Source: Rebecca billardiae RCC1528 (lineage: Eukaryota; Haptophyta). From it: a DNA stretch of 64,000 nucleotides. Shown here piece by piece: positions 30,422 through 40,785 of the stretch. The translations under genes were made by a program, and so were the position numbers. The stretch spans positions 620,001-684,000 of the forward strand of contig OZ251225.1 in NCBI GenBank assembly GCA_965240325.2, given 5' to 3'. A model generated the notes under the pieces. The model did not search any database. It was not told the DNA's origin and saw nothing but the letters and a program-made list of their open reading frames with translations. The stretch's first letter is position 1, and each line of letters opens with the position of its first letter.

Positions 30422-31844
30422 CTATGAGCTGGCCGGCGCAGCGCCCGGGCCATCTGGCTGCTGCGGCGGCTCGGCCTCGGGCTTGGGCGCGGGCTTCTTG
30501 TTGGGCTTGACGTTGTACATGAACACAGAGGCGATCACGAGCACCACGCCCTGCGCGAACTGCGCCGACGGCACCGTGCCGTACAGAGGGATCTGTGCGC
30601 GCGCGAGGCGGGTCGGAGCGATGAGCGGGCGGCCACCGCCGCAGCCCCCCCGCCCGCTCGCGCACGCGTGGCGCGCGCACCGCGATCAGGCAGGTGACGA
30701 TGATGGAGATGGCCGTCGCAAACGACTTGAGCAGGCTGTCTGCGAACTTGACGGTGGAGGCGACGACGAGGCCGCCGAGCGCCTTGAGCGCGATCACGCC
30801 CCACACGGCCAGCGTGAAGCCATGCAGCACCCCGCTCCGCCCGATCCCCGCCGAGTCCTTCGCCATGAACAGGAGGGACTGCGGCACGGTGAACGCGGCG
30901 AGCTGCAGGTTGCGCACCCAGATCGAGGTCGGCGTCGTCTTCACGAGCTTCTCAAAGTACACGTTGGCGAAGCCCGAGAGGACGCTCGAGCCGAGCACGG
31001 CGGAGACGCCGACGAGCTGGTTGCCCACGTGGAGCGGCGACGAGCTCCCCACCGAGTCCAGCTGCACCACGCTCACGCCGGCGATCAGCGTGCCGAGCGC
31101 CCCCCACTGGCGCGCCGCTAGCCGGCCGCCGAGCATCGTCACCCAAAAGCCCGCCGTCGCGAGCGTCTTGAGCTGCGAGAGCACCTGGTACGTCGAGGCG
31201 GAGAGGTTGGTGAGCGAGACATAGAAGAGGATGTTCTGCAGCGTGTAGCACATCGCGGGCACCGCGAGCTTGAGCACGTCGAGCGGCTTGCTGAAGCCCT
31301 CGCGCGTGTCGCGCCATGCGCCCCTTGCGCCGAGCGTGTACAGCATCATCGCGGCGCACATGGGCACCTTCAGCAGCTCGGTGCAGAGGACCGCGGACGA
31401 GTCGAAGTACATCGGCACGCCCTCCACCTTGACGCGCGTCCAGCGCGTGAGGATCGCCGACGCCGCGTTCTGGAAGACGAGCAGGGTGAGCACGAACGCG
31501 CGCAGGTGTGTTCGTCGCTGAGAATCCGCTGCGGCCGCGAGCGCCGCTTTCTGCTCCGCCGCACGCGCGGCGGCCGCGGCGTCGTGCTGCTCCTTATCAC
31601 CAGACCCACCCGCAGCCGCCGCCGCGCTCGCGGTGATGTGCTGAGCCGCAGACCACCGCGCGCAGTGCGCGGGACCAGCGCACTCCGCCTCCCCTCGCCG
31701 CGGCCATACCCGCATCCGTGTGAAGCCAGGCGCGCGAGCGCGCGCTACGCCTCGCGCCGAGAGGGGCGCGAGCCGCGCTGTGTGCGCGCATCTGGCCCCG
31801 TTGAGCGCCGCCAGCACGAGGAGAAGCGCCAGCCGGAGCGCCAT
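30422..31844 (-). CDS. Nucleotide-sugar transporter (SLC35A / UDP-galactose transporter type)
   Basis: Two exons, 30681-31844 and 30422-30592, give 444 aa; the join replaces 'TCLIA' + 'IPLYGTVPSA' and supplies the last membrane helix. An N-terminal signal-like helix ('MALRLALLLVLAALNGARCA') is followed by an Ala-rich linker, then about ten transmembrane helices from residue ~110. Family motifs are clear: 'LTRWTRVKVEGVPMYFDSS', 'NLSASTYQVLSQLKTLATA', 'RQWGALGTLIAGVSVVQLD', 'RNLQLAAFTVPQSLL' and 'FADSLLKSFATAISIIV'. The C-terminus is Lys/Pro-rich. Such proteins exchange a cytosolic nucleotide sugar for the monophosphate in the Golgi or ER; the substrate cannot be told from sequence. The added N-terminal signal is unusual for the family and might indicate plastid-complex routing. 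Confidence 0.88.
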
Positions 31845-32052
31845 CGGGTTGGTCGGCGCGCGGCGTCGCCGCGGACCGCCGACGTGCCGACGACCAGAAT
31901 TCTTGCGCGGCTCAGCAAATTGCAACGCGTGCGCCGCGCCGCGGCCGCCCGCGTCGTCTTCGTCTCGGCTGACCTCGCGGAGGGGCCTCGAAGCTACAAC
32001 CACGCGTGGCCTTCGTCGTGTTGCGAGGGCGTCTCGCACGACGAGCGCCGAG
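31845..32052. promoter_or_regulatory. Divergent intergenic region, sugar transporter / KH protein
   Basis: 208 bp lie between the ATG codons at 31844 (minus) and 32053 (plus), so both genes may be driven from one compact bidirectional promoter. No defined element is recognised. Confidence 0.4.
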
Positions 32053-33075
32053 ATGGGGGATCCGCCGCCGCGTTCGCGGGACGACGCGGGGGGCTCGCCG
32101 CGCGACGACGACAGGCCGTATCGCCGTCCCAGCCCCGAGCGCCACGGCCGGGCGGACGACGAGCGCGGGCCGCCGCCACCATCCGGCGACGCGGAGGCGT
32201 CGGAGACGATGCCGCTGTCCGACCAGGACGTCGCGTACCTGGTGGGTAAGAGTGGGCAGACGCGCATGCGGCTGGAGAACTTCTCTGGGGCACGGCTTCA
32301 GATCGGGAAGGGCGTCGCGGAGGTGACCGGCACCGACGAGGAGCGCGACCGCGCCAAGCTCGCCATCGACATCACGCTGCAGCAGCGCAACGGCAGGCAC
32401 ATCTCGTACGACTTCCACGCGCTGGAGCGGCGGCACGACGTGGAGGTGCTCGACGTGCCCAAGGACGTGGTGGGCTTCCTCCTCGGCGCCAAGGGCCAGT
32501 CGCTCCGCGCCCTCGAATCGAAGTTCCGCACGTTCATGTTCTTTGACAACGAGCACGTGCGCGCCGATGGCGGCCGCGCGGAGACCAAGCGGCTTTACAT
32601 CCTCGGGGGGAGGCGGGGGCGCGAGGACGCGCTCGCGGAGGCGCAGGAGATGGTGGCGTACAAGGACGGCCGCGGCGGACGAGGCCCGCCGCCTCGACGC
32701 GAGCCGCCGCCGCCGAGCGGCGGCGGCGGCGGCCCGCGCGGCGGCGGCGATCGGCACGACCGGCCGGGTCGCTACGAGCGAGGACCGCCCGAGCACGACC
32801 GTTACGAGCGCGGCCGTTACGACCGCGACAGGTACGATCGCGACCGGTACGACCGCGAGCGCTACTACGAGCCACGCGACAGGTACTACGAGCGCGAGCG
32901 AGACTACCCGCCGCGTGAGCGCGGGGACCTCCCGCCTCGTGAGCGGGAGTACGGCGGCGGCGGCGGCGGCGGGCCGCCCGGGCGCGAGTACCCGCCCGCG
33001 CGGCCGGCGTATGAGCGCGGGTACCACAACGACCACGGGCCGCCGCCCGACGGGCGTGGCAGCTATCGGGGATGA
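32053..33075 (+). CDS. KH-domain RNA-binding protein with Arg/Asp/Tyr-rich tail
   Basis: A 340-aa intronless protein from the ATG at 32053; the open frame upstream overlaps the sugar-transporter gene. Two KH-like units are seen. The first is at ~53-110 with the GxxG loop in 'VAYLVGKSGQTRMRLEN' followed by 'SGARLQIGKGVAEVTGTDEE'. The second is at ~135-200 with 'VGFLLGAKGQSLRALE' and 'RLYILGGRRGRE'. From ~215 on, the chain is disordered: GRGGRGPPPRR, poly-Gly, then repeated RYDRDRYDRDRYER and PPRERE. KH proteins bind single-stranded RNA, and RGG/RDRY tails favour phase separation, so a splicing or mRNP role is likely. The Glu/Asp-alternating Arg tail resembles splicing-associated KH/RS factors. 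Confidence 0.82.
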   Translation: MGDPPPRSRDDAGGSPRDDDRPYRRPSPERHGRADDERGPPPPSGDAEASETMPLSDQDVAYLVGKSGQTRMRLENFSGARLQIGKGVAEVTGTDEERDRAKLAIDITLQQRNGRHISYDFHALERRHDVEVLDVPKDVVGFLLGAKGQSLRALESKFRTFMFFDNEHVRADGGRAETKRLYILGGRRGREDALAEAQEMVAYKDGRGGRGPPPRREPPPPSGGGGGPRGGGDRHDRPGRYERGPPEHDRYERGRYDRDRYDRDRYDRERYYEPRDRYYERERDYPPRERGDLPPREREYGGGGGGGPPGREYPPARPAYERGYHNDHGPPPDGRGSYRG

Positions 33076-34325
33076 GGTGCGCCGCCTGCCGCGCCGGCTG
33101 CGCCGCCCACGCGCGCCACGCGCTCACGCGCACCGCCGCCGCCCTGCGTCCCGCGTCCCGCTCTCGCGTGCGCCGTGTGGCCTCGCAGCGCGCGCACAGG
33201 TGCTGCGTCGTCCGTCCGCCCGTCGTCCTCGTCGCGCGGCGAGGACATGGGGACGTGCGCATCCGCGCATCGCGCGCCACCAGTGCAGCTGTGCTCAACC
33301 ACCCGCCATCGACGCCATGGCGCCGTGTCTGGCAGCCAACTTCAAGCCTCACGGTGAGGGTCTGGCCGGATCTGGGCTAGCCTGCGGACACCAGTCGGCC
33401 TTCGTCGGCGACAGCCGCATCATCGCCATCGGGATTCGGGCATCGGGGGCCACAGGATTGCACATGACTCCACTGTCCGGAGTAGCTACTATCAGCCGCG
33501 CTGTAGCGGATCCGGGTCAGAAGGGACGACGAACACCACGGGCGCCATCAGGATCGCGCGGCTGCTGCTGAATGCGCTGGCGCTCCTCTGCAGTCTGCTG
33601 ATTCCTCTGTCAAATATAATAAGGCGGACCCGTCTCAAGTTACTCATAAGCTCGCTGTCATTCTGTCGTCATTATTATATATTATTATTCATTCTGTGAT
33701 GTCGTCTGATCGTGATGAACTCGTGAAGCCCGTGTGAGTCGTCATGGCTGTGAGACGGTCCGGCCCCGCCCCGCCGCCCCGCTGCCCGCCACTCGTCACT
33801 CGACCTGCCCGGACGGCCTCGTACAGTCACTGACTGAGTCGCGCAGCCACCCGCGACGTAGGCTATAAGTAGGCGCTTCGCCCACTATATGTCATCGTCA
33901 CTCCGCATCGATCGCCGCCGCCCCGATGAGCCCGAGCGGAATAAGCCCGTAGCCGGCGATGGGCACGGCGACGCGGACGCCACCGTGACCGTCCGCGGCG
34001 TCCGCTGGCGTCGCGGCCGTCGTCCGACTGGCGACTCCGACTCGTCGGTGAGTCGTCCGTTACATGCGGCGTCAGCAGTGGCGGCGTCTGGTGGCGTGAC
34101 GATCACTCAGCGTGGCACGCGATGCGCATGATCACTGATGATGCGCGCCCCTCTGTTGATAAGTGTAGTCGTTAAGTTATCGGTACGGTGAAGCCGCCTA
34201 GTGAGTACTACAGGCAATAAGACGTATACTGATGAACACATTACTCGTCGTCAGCGCAGCAGTAGACGTAGTCATCATCAGCATCGTCAGCGCATATATA
34301 TTATATACGACGCGCGTATATATAC

Positions 34326-34370
<45 letters not shown>

Positions 34371-34433
34371 GCGGCGGAGTAGTGACACATGTGACATGAC
34401 TACCGCCAGCAGTAGTGAGGAGTACTGGCAGAG
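33076..34433. other. Intergenic region upstream of the retrotransposon
   Basis: No recognisable gene. It contains AT-rich patches near 33615-33700 and a 50-bp (TA)n tract at about 34328-34377 shortly before the retrotransposon insertion site. A small ATG frame at 33889-34131 shows no known domain. Confidence 0.45.
34429..34433. repeat. Target-site duplication, left copy
   Basis: cagag immediately precedes the left LTR and matches 41114-41118 after the right LTR, the 5-bp duplication usual for copia integrases. Confidence 0.9.
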
Positions 34434-34762
34434 TGTCAAAGGGTGAAGAGAGCGACAGGGCCGTGAGGCCCGAGAGCGTGACGAGGGGGGCGAGGATGCC
34501 CCGAGAGACGGAGGTTCGACTGAGGTGCGGTGAAGCGACACGGAACTGAACTGCCCTGGCGAGGAAGGAATCCCGAGCCGTCTAAGACTGTGCTGGAGGC
34601 ACTGATAGCCATCAACGGGTAAGTCGGGAAAGTGGCCATGATGGGCGCGTGTATGATCCCGACTCGATAATGAATGTCGGTGTAGTCTGGTGTAGTGTGA
34701 CGGTTGGTGATCCGGGTGTGTACGCACGGGAGAGCGAGTCCGGGTAACGTTGGATCTTGACA
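34434..34762 (-). repeat. 3' LTR of the copia element
   Basis: 329 bp; ends are the inverted hexamer tgtcaa...ttgaca (TG..CA rule). Reads the same as the other LTR at every position I compared. Confidence 0.95.
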
Positions 34763-34774
34763 CCCCCACCCAAT
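34763..34774 (-). other. Polypurine tract
   Basis: On the minus strand the bases directly before the 3' LTR read ttgggtggggg, a G-rich tract in the position where plus-strand DNA synthesis is primed in LTR elements. Confidence 0.7.
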
Positions 34775-35028
34775 CGCAGCGGTGGTCGTACGAAACCTGG
34801 TCGACCCGAAGGGACTGGGTGTAGACGTGTGACCATCGTGTGATTGTAGATGATGCGATGTTGCCGTATGGGATGCATGCGTCGGAGCGGTTGTCCGAGT
34901 AGACGATGTAGAAGTCGGGCGAGTCGGTGCCGGCAGCGTCTCCGTTCAGAAGAGACAGCGTGAGGTCAATGTGCGTCCGACGAGCGGCGACCGATGTAGC
35001 ACTGGGACTTCGTGTGTGCGGCGAGGCC

Positions 35029-38000
35029 TTACATGCCCAGGATCTGAGCACGAAGTTTGAGGAAGGCGGCCGGGCCGAGCGGCTTGGTCATGATGTCGGC
35101 CGGGTTCTCGGTGCCGGGGATCAAGAAGAGCTTGAAGGTGCCGGCTCGGGCGTGCTGACGGTTCCAGTGGTACTGGACGTCGATGTGCTTGGTGCGGTTG
35201 TGGTACTTCTCGTTGTCCGTGAGGTCCACCACCGCCTTGTTGTCCTCGAAGAGCTTGGTCGGCGCGAGCTGCGGGTAGCCGAGGTCGGTGAGCAGCTTGC
35301 GCATGAAGATGATCTCCTTGCCGGCGGAGGTGACGGCCATGTACTCAGCTTCGGTCGAGCTCAGAGCCGTCGTGCGCTGCTTCTCGCGGCGGCCGCTCAC
35401 CGTCGAGCCGCAGAGGTGCATCACGTAGCCGGTGACAGACTTGCGCTCGTCGTGGAGGTCGTTGGCGTAGTCGGCGTCCACGTACGCGACGAGCATGACG
35501 TCCGAGCCCGAGCGGAAGAAGAGGCCGTGGTTCGGCGTGCCGGCGAGGTAGCGGATGACGCGCTTGGCAGCCTCGAGGTGCTTCTTGCCCGGCTTGGACA
35601 TGAAGTGGGTGAGCGTGCCGACGGCGTAGGCGATGTCCGGGCGAAACTGCGTGATGTGGATGAGCGAGCCGACCACGGAGCGGAAGAACGTCGTCGTCTC
35701 CGCGTCGAGCGCGTCCGACTCGGAGCACGGGCCGAGCTTGAGGCCCTCGGTCATCGGCGTGTCGGACGTGTTGCAGTTCATGAAGCCCGTCTTCTCGAGG
35801 AGCTCGAGGATGTTCTTGGTGACGGTCACCATGATGCCGTCCTTGGAGCGCGTGAGCGTGGCCGACAGGTAGCCGTCGATGTCGGCCGTGATGGTCATCT
35901 TGTACGAGGATGTGATCTTCGAGATGAAGTTGTCGCAGGCGGTCGGGTCGTCGCTGTCGTCGAGGATGAGCATGTCGTCCACGTAGATGCACACGGCGAT
36001 GATGCCCGACTGCGTGTTGAGGACATAGAGGCACGGGTCGGCCTGGCTCTGCGCGAACCCGTACTCCTTCATCCAGTCGTCGATCATGAGACGCCAGTTG
36101 CGGCCGGACTGCTTGAGACCGTAGAGGCTCTTGAGGAGGCGCAGCACGACGTCGCCCTTCGTCTTCGGCTTGTACCCGAGCGGCAGCTCGAGGTAGATCT
36201 CGTAGTCGATCGGCGCGTTGAGGTACGCCGTCGTGAAGTCGCCGTGGAAGAGGCGGCGCTGCTTGGCCGCGGCGATGGCGATGATCATCTTGAGGGTCTC
36301 GTAGCGGACGACCGAGGAGAAGGTCTCGTCGTAGTCGATGCCCTCGATCTGCGTGAAGCCCTTGCCCACGACGCGGGCCTTGAACCGCTTGATGTTGCCC
36401 TTCTTGTCGCGCTTGATGTTGAACACGGGCGCCGCCTTCAGCGTGCGCATCCCCGGCTTGCGCGGCACCTCCACCCACGTGTCGTTGGCCAGGATGGAGG
36501 CGTACTCGGCGTCGAGAGCGGCGGCGAACTGCGTCGCATGCGGGCCGTTGAGTGCTTGCACCGCCGTCGGCGTGTCCGAGAGTCCGATGGCGAGCAGGAG
36601 CGCGTAGATGCGCGGCAGCTTGGAGTAAGTCGGCGACGCGACCGAGTTGACGTGTGCGCGCGCGCGCGTGCGAGATGAGGGCGGGTCGTCGTCGTTGAGC
36701 GCGTTGCCGACATCGAGGGAGTCCTCGGCGCCGGCGGCGTCGTCGTCAGCGTCTCCGACGTAGGCGTGCGGTGCGTCCCCCACCCGCTCAGCGTGTCCGA
36801 ATGCGCCGGCGCCATCGCGGCGCCGGACGGCGCCGTGGGAACTTCCCCCATTACCCACATCGGCAGCATGGAGGTCGAGCGGCGGCGGCGTCGGCGGCAG
36901 CTGCGGCGCGGCGGCGAGCGGGTCGCGCGCGATGTGAGCGGCGTCGGGGTGGTCGACGTAGAGCGTGTCCTCGTCGAAGCGCACGTGGTGCGAGATGATG
37001 AACATGTCCGGGACGATCTGGCCGTCGCCGGGCACGCGCACGATGATCGCCTTCGTGTAGCGCGTGCGGTTCTTGGGCGGGACGTTCACCATGTGGCCGT
37101 CGTCGCCGTGGCCGACGTAGACGCCCATGACGGCGCGCGGGTCGAGCTTCTTGAAGTGCGTGTTCGGCGGCACGACGTAGGCGACGCAGCCGAAGACACG
37201 CAGCTGAGCGAGATCTGGCGGGAAGCCGCGCAGCAGCTCGAACGGCGTCTTGTCGAACGTCACCGGCGTGGCGATGCGGCGGATGATGTACGCGGCGTGG
37301 CGCAGCGCGTCCTTGGCGTAGGCGTCGATGCGCAGCTTGGAGTGGAACAGGATCGAGCGCGCCGCGTTGAAGAGCGTCTGGATGAAGCGCTCGGCGATCG
37401 GGTTGTGCTGCGGCGTGTCGGGCGGCGTGACCTGGTTGGGGGCGATGCCGTGGGCGCGGCAGATGCCCTCCCAGTCGGTCGAGTTGAGCTCGGGGGCGCC
37501 GTCGACGCGGAAGCGGCTGACGGTGTGGCCGTAGACCGACATGTCGTCGATGAAGCGTCGCATCGCCTCCGGTGCGTCCGAGCGGCGGTCGAGGAAGTAG
37601 ATGAAGCCGGCCCGGGTGTAGTCGTCGACAAACACGATCACGTAGAACTTGGCAAAATCGTCCGGGTTCACGATGAACTTGCCGTCGACGTAGCCGGCGA
37701 CGTCGACATGGACGAGCACGAACGCCTTCTCCGAGCGGGGCGACGTGGACGTGAACGAGTTGCGCTTCATTTTGGCGAGCGCGCACGAGCAGTCCGACTT
37801 GAGGTTGCGCGCGCCGAGGTGCTTGGATGCGGCGAGCGTGCGGTTGACGGCAGCTGCGTGAGCGTGGCCGAGCCGGAGGTGAGCGACGCGCGAGAGCTCG
37901 TCGGTGTCCTTGAACTCGACGCAGCACTCGTCGCAGAACGTGTCGTCGTCCGGCGCGAGGTCGGCGGTCTGCGAGGCCTGGTCCATGGTCACGATGACGA

Positions 38001-40785
38001 GAGCGCCGTCGGACGTGGGCGGCTGCGCCGGCGGCGGCGGCAGCGAGGACTGGAGCGGGGCGGGCGGCACGTGGAGGCCGGACGCGGCGATGGTGGGCGA
38101 CGGCGAGTCGTCGTCCGGGATGAAGACGGCGCATGCGAGATCGCGGCCGTGCAGAGGAACGAGCTTGTCGCCGTACAGCAGGTACCGGCCGCCCTGCGCG
38201 TGGATCGGGGTGGCGCCGGACATGAAGGTGGTCGGCGCCGCGAGCGAGATGAACGAGATGCCGAGGCGGGTCAGCCAAGTGTCGCTCATGTAGAAGCCCG
38301 GGACGTCTGGAGAGAGCGGGACGTCCGTGAGCGGCAGCGTGATGAGGTCGCCGTCGATCGAGCGCATGCCGAGGGCGAACGAGGCCGAGGTGTTGATCTT
38401 GATCCGCGTGCCGTTCGCCGCGCGCGCCTCCGAGAACTGGCGGAAGGACTTGGCGGCAAACCGAGAGAACGCGGTCGAGGCGATGGTGGTGTCCGCGCCG
38501 GTGTCGATCATGATCGAGATGCTCGCCTGGGCGATGTCGCCTGTGAACGGCGTGCCGATGGCGAAGGAGATCGTCGAGTGCACGTTCTCAATCTCCTCCG
38601 GATCGGCGAGCAACGGCTGCTGGATGCAGGTCGGGTTGATCGGGTCAAACGAGCGGGAGACGCCGCAGATGATGGGCGGGCCGGTGCGGGCGCAGCAGGT
38701 GACCGCGGTGAGGATCGAGATGATGGCGAGGACGGCGAGCGCGACGAGGAAGAGGAAGGCACCGTGCGAGGACTTGAAGAGCGCGCGGAGCCGACCCTCG
38801 TGCTTGAACCGCGGCGGCGGCGGCTCGTACCGGACGATCAGGTCATCGATGTAGGCGCCGGCGTCACCGAAAGACCGTGCGCGATGGATCTCGGCCTCGG
38901 CCGCGGCGGCTGCGGCGAGGAACTCGTACGGGCTGAGCGTGAGCGGCTCTCCGGCGAGCTGGCCGAGGTGGCCGAGCGGGTAGGTGTAGTTGCCCGCGGT
39001 GGAGACGTCGTCCAGGCTGGGGCAGTCGTCGGACGTGTCCGAGGCCGCGTCCGAAGCCGAGGTCGTGGACGAGGGAGTGCACGGGACAAGGTCCGGCAGC
39101 TCATCGTCCGTCTCCGAGGCCGAGTCGGAGGCGGAGTCGTCGCGGTCGTCCGGGGGGTTGGCGAGACGGAACGGCTTGAGGTGGAACGGCTCGTAGGAGG
39201 CGGGCTTGCGGATGGACTGGCGCAACGCCATGATGAGCACATTCTGGCCGCGCTCGAGCTCGGCCGCCGTCGCGAGCTGGATCGGGGAGCCGGCCTCAGA
39301 CGCCGGCGGCGACGGCGAGTCGACCTGCGTCGGCGGCGACGGCGGGCCGAAGGGCGGCGGCGGCGAGCTGGCCTGCGTCGGCGGGTCGAACAGTGGCGGC
39401 GGCGGCGAGTAGAGCGCCGGCTGCTGGTCGATGAGCGACAGCGCCGGCTGCTGCGAGTCGGCAAGCGGCGGCAGCGGCGGCGTGTTGGTGAGCGCCGGCT
39501 GCGAGTTGGAGTGCGCCCGCGACAGCTGCGGGTCGGCGGGCGGCGGCGAGTTGGCGGGCGCCGGCGGCGGCGGCGGCGCGCCGGCGGGCTGCCGCGACGA
39601 CGGCGTGAGGACGAGCGTCGGCAGCGAGTTGAAGCGCGCCCGCGACAGCGGCGAGTCGGCGGGCGGCTGCGAGTTGGCGGGCGGCGGCGGCGGCGCGTCG
39701 GCGTCGGTCGCCGCCGGCTGCGAGTTGGGGCCTGACGCCGAGCCCGAGATGGAGATGGCGTTGAGCGTCGGCGTGCCGTCCTGGATGAGCCGCACGCGCG
39801 TCGTGGTCGCCGACGGCTTCGCCCGCTGCGGCGTCGGCTGCGGCTGCGACTGCGAGGGCGCGGAGGGCACGCGCTGGAGCTTGTTGGACTTGTGAGTCGG
39901 GCGGCGCGCGCCGCCGGAGCGAGCGTCGGCTGCGGGCGTCGCGCCCGAGGAGCGCGAGGTGGACGTCTGGGGGCGGTTCGGGCAGTCGCGGTTCCAGTGC
40001 ATGCCGCCGCAGTACTTGCACGGGGTAGGAGGCATGGATGCGCCGGGCTGGCCCTTGGAGGTGAGCGCGTTGACGGCCTGGCGGTTGGGGTTCGTGCCGT
40101 TGGCGGCGGCGGCGACGCGGTCGAGATCGTGCACGCGCTCGATGAGATCCTCCACCGAGATGGGCTGGTCGTTCATCGTCGCGATCACCGAGCTGACGAA
40201 GGACGGGTTGCGGCCGTAGAGGTTCACGAGGATCACGACGAGCGTGAAGATGTCGTCCTTGATCTCGACGCCGCGCAGCTCCGTGGCGTTGGACATCACG
40301 CGGGCAGCAAAGGCGTGGAAGCTCTCGCTCGGCGACAGTTTGATCGAGAGCAGGGCGTACAGCTTGGCGACGAGCGAGGAGGGGCGGGAGCTGTTGCAGC
40401 GCACGTTGAGCGCGTTGACGAGATGAGACAGCTCGAGCCCGAGACCAGAGTGCTGCAACTGCGCGATGATCGGGTCGAGGATGCGAGGAGCGACCGCCTT
40501 GAGAAGCAACTGCACGATGAAAGCCTGCGTGCGCAGCTGCTTGGCCTGGATGGTGGCGGCGGCGGTGGACGGGGGGCAGACGATGGGCTTGTCCGCGCCG
40601 GTATCGTCCTTGCCCGGCTCGAGGGGCGAGGACGGGTTGGAGAACGCGAGCGCGACGTCCATGTCCGGCTTCGACGTGACCATGACCACAAGAACGGAGA
40701 TGGCCGTGCGGAGGTCCTGCGGCTTGAGGACGAGAGCTCGCGGCGGGAGCTGGTCACGCATGTCGCCACCCGGCGGCTCCGCCAT
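35029..40785 (-). CDS. Copia gag-pol polyprotein, intact
   Basis: 1918 aa without a stop or frameshift. Gag of the UBN2 type occupies the N-terminus and ends in a zinc knuckle 'CKYCGGMHWNRDC' (CX2CX3HX4C, ~255). A ~250-residue Pro/Ala/Ser-rich region with repeated 'PPPPPANSQPPADS' units follows, then an acidic stretch, then a strongly hydrophobic segment (~673-699, 'FLFLVALAVLAIISILTAV'). Protease has 'MIDTGADTTI' (~760). Integrase shows the HHCC-like 'HLRLGH' and 'DCSCALAK', then D, D and E in 'LVHVDVAG', 'FRVDGAPEL' and 'IAERFIQTL'. Reverse transcriptase has 'YVDDMLIL' (~1603). RNase H has 'ALSSTEAEYMA' and 'EDNKAVV'; the end is 'NPADIMTKPL'. It is several hundred residues longer than usual copia polyproteins because of the Pro-rich and membrane-segment insert. 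Confidence 0.96.
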   Translation of the reverse strand: MAEPPGGDMRDQLPPRALVLKPQDLRTAISVLVVMVTSKPDMDVALAFSNPSSPLEPGKDDTGADKPIVCPPSTAAATIQAKQLRTQAFIVQLLLKAVAPRILDPIIAQLQHSGLGLELSHLVNALNVRCNSSRPSSLVAKLYALLSIKLSPSESFHAFAARVMSNATELRGVEIKDDIFTLVVILVNLYGRNPSFVSSVIATMNDQPISVEDLIERVHDLDRVAAAANGTNPNRQAVNALTSKGQPGASMPPTPCKYCGGMHWNRDCPNRPQTSTSRSSGATPAADARSGGARRPTHKSNKLQRVPSAPSQSQPQPTPQRAKPSATTTRVRLIQDGTPTLNAISISGSASGPNSQPAATDADAPPPPPANSQPPADSPLSRARFNSLPTLVLTPSSRQPAGAPPPPPAPANSPPPADPQLSRAHSNSQPALTNTPPLPPLADSQQPALSLIDQQPALYSPPPPLFDPPTQASSPPPPFGPPSPPTQVDSPSPPASEAGSPIQLATAAELERGQNVLIMALRQSIRKPASYEPFHLKPFRLANPPDDRDDSASDSASETDDELPDLVPCTPSSTTSASDAASDTSDDCPSLDDVSTAGNYTYPLGHLGQLAGEPLTLSPYEFLAAAAAAEAEIHRARSFGDAGAYIDDLIVRYEPPPPRFKHEGRLRALFKSSHGAFLFLVALAVLAIISILTAVTCCARTGPPIICGVSRSFDPINPTCIQQPLLADPEEIENVHSTISFAIGTPFTGDIAQASISIMIDTGADTTIASTAFSRFAAKSFRQFSEARAANGTRIKINTSASFALGMRSIDGDLITLPLTDVPLSPDVPGFYMSDTWLTRLGISFISLAAPTTFMSGATPIHAQGGRYLLYGDKLVPLHGRDLACAVFIPDDDSPSPTIAASGLHVPPAPLQSSLPPPPAQPPTSDGALVIVTMDQASQTADLAPDDDTFCDECCVEFKDTDELSRVAHLRLGHAHAAAVNRTLAASKHLGARNLKSDCSCALAKMKRNSFTSTSPRSEKAFVLVHVDVAGYVDGKFIVNPDDFAKFYVIVFVDDYTRAGFIYFLDRRSDAPEAMRRFIDDMSVYGHTVSRFRVDGAPELNSTDWEGICRAHGIAPNQVTPPDTPQHNPIAERFIQTLFNAARSILFHSKLRIDAYAKDALRHAAYIIRRIATPVTFDKTPFELLRGFPPDLAQLRVFGCVAYVVPPNTHFKKLDPRAVMGVYVGHGDDGHMVNVPPKNRTRYTKAIIVRVPGDGQIVPDMFIISHHVRFDEDTLYVDHPDAAHIARDPLAAAPQLPPTPPPLDLHAADVGNGGSSHGAVRRRDGAGAFGHAERVGDAPHAYVGDADDDAAGAEDSLDVGNALNDDDPPSSRTRARAHVNSVASPTYSKLPRIYALLLAIGLSDTPTAVQALNGPHATQFAAALDAEYASILANDTWVEVPRKPGMRTLKAAPVFNIKRDKKGNIKRFKARVVGKGFTQIEGIDYDETFSSVVRYETLKMIIAIAAAKQRRLFHGDFTTAYLNAPIDYEIYLELPLGYKPKTKGDVVLRLLKSLYGLKQSGRNWRLMIDDWMKEYGFAQSQADPCLYVLNTQSGIIAVCIYVDDMLILDDSDDPTACDNFISKITSSYKMTITADIDGYLSATLTRSKDGIMVTVTKNILELLEKTGFMNCNTSDTPMTEGLKLGPCSESDALDAETTTFFRSVVGSLIHITQFRPDIAYAVGTLTHFMSKPGKKHLEAAKRVIRYLAGTPNHGLFFRSGSDVMLVAYVDADYANDLHDERKSVTGYVMHLCGSTVSGRREKQRTTALSSTEAEYMAVTSAGKEIIFMRKLLTDLGYPQLAPTKLFEDNKAVVDLTDNEKYHNRTKHIDVQYHWNRQHARAGTFKLFLIPGTENPADIMTKPLGPAAFLKLRAQILGM
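40767..40784 (-). other. Putative primer-binding site overlapping the start of gag
   Basis: Immediately inside the 5' LTR the minus strand reads tggcggagccgccgggtg. It begins with the TGG expected to pair with a tRNA 3'-CCA end and lies where a PBS must be. These bases are simultaneously codons 1-6 of the polyprotein. Which tRNA it matches is not determined. Confidence 0.55.
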
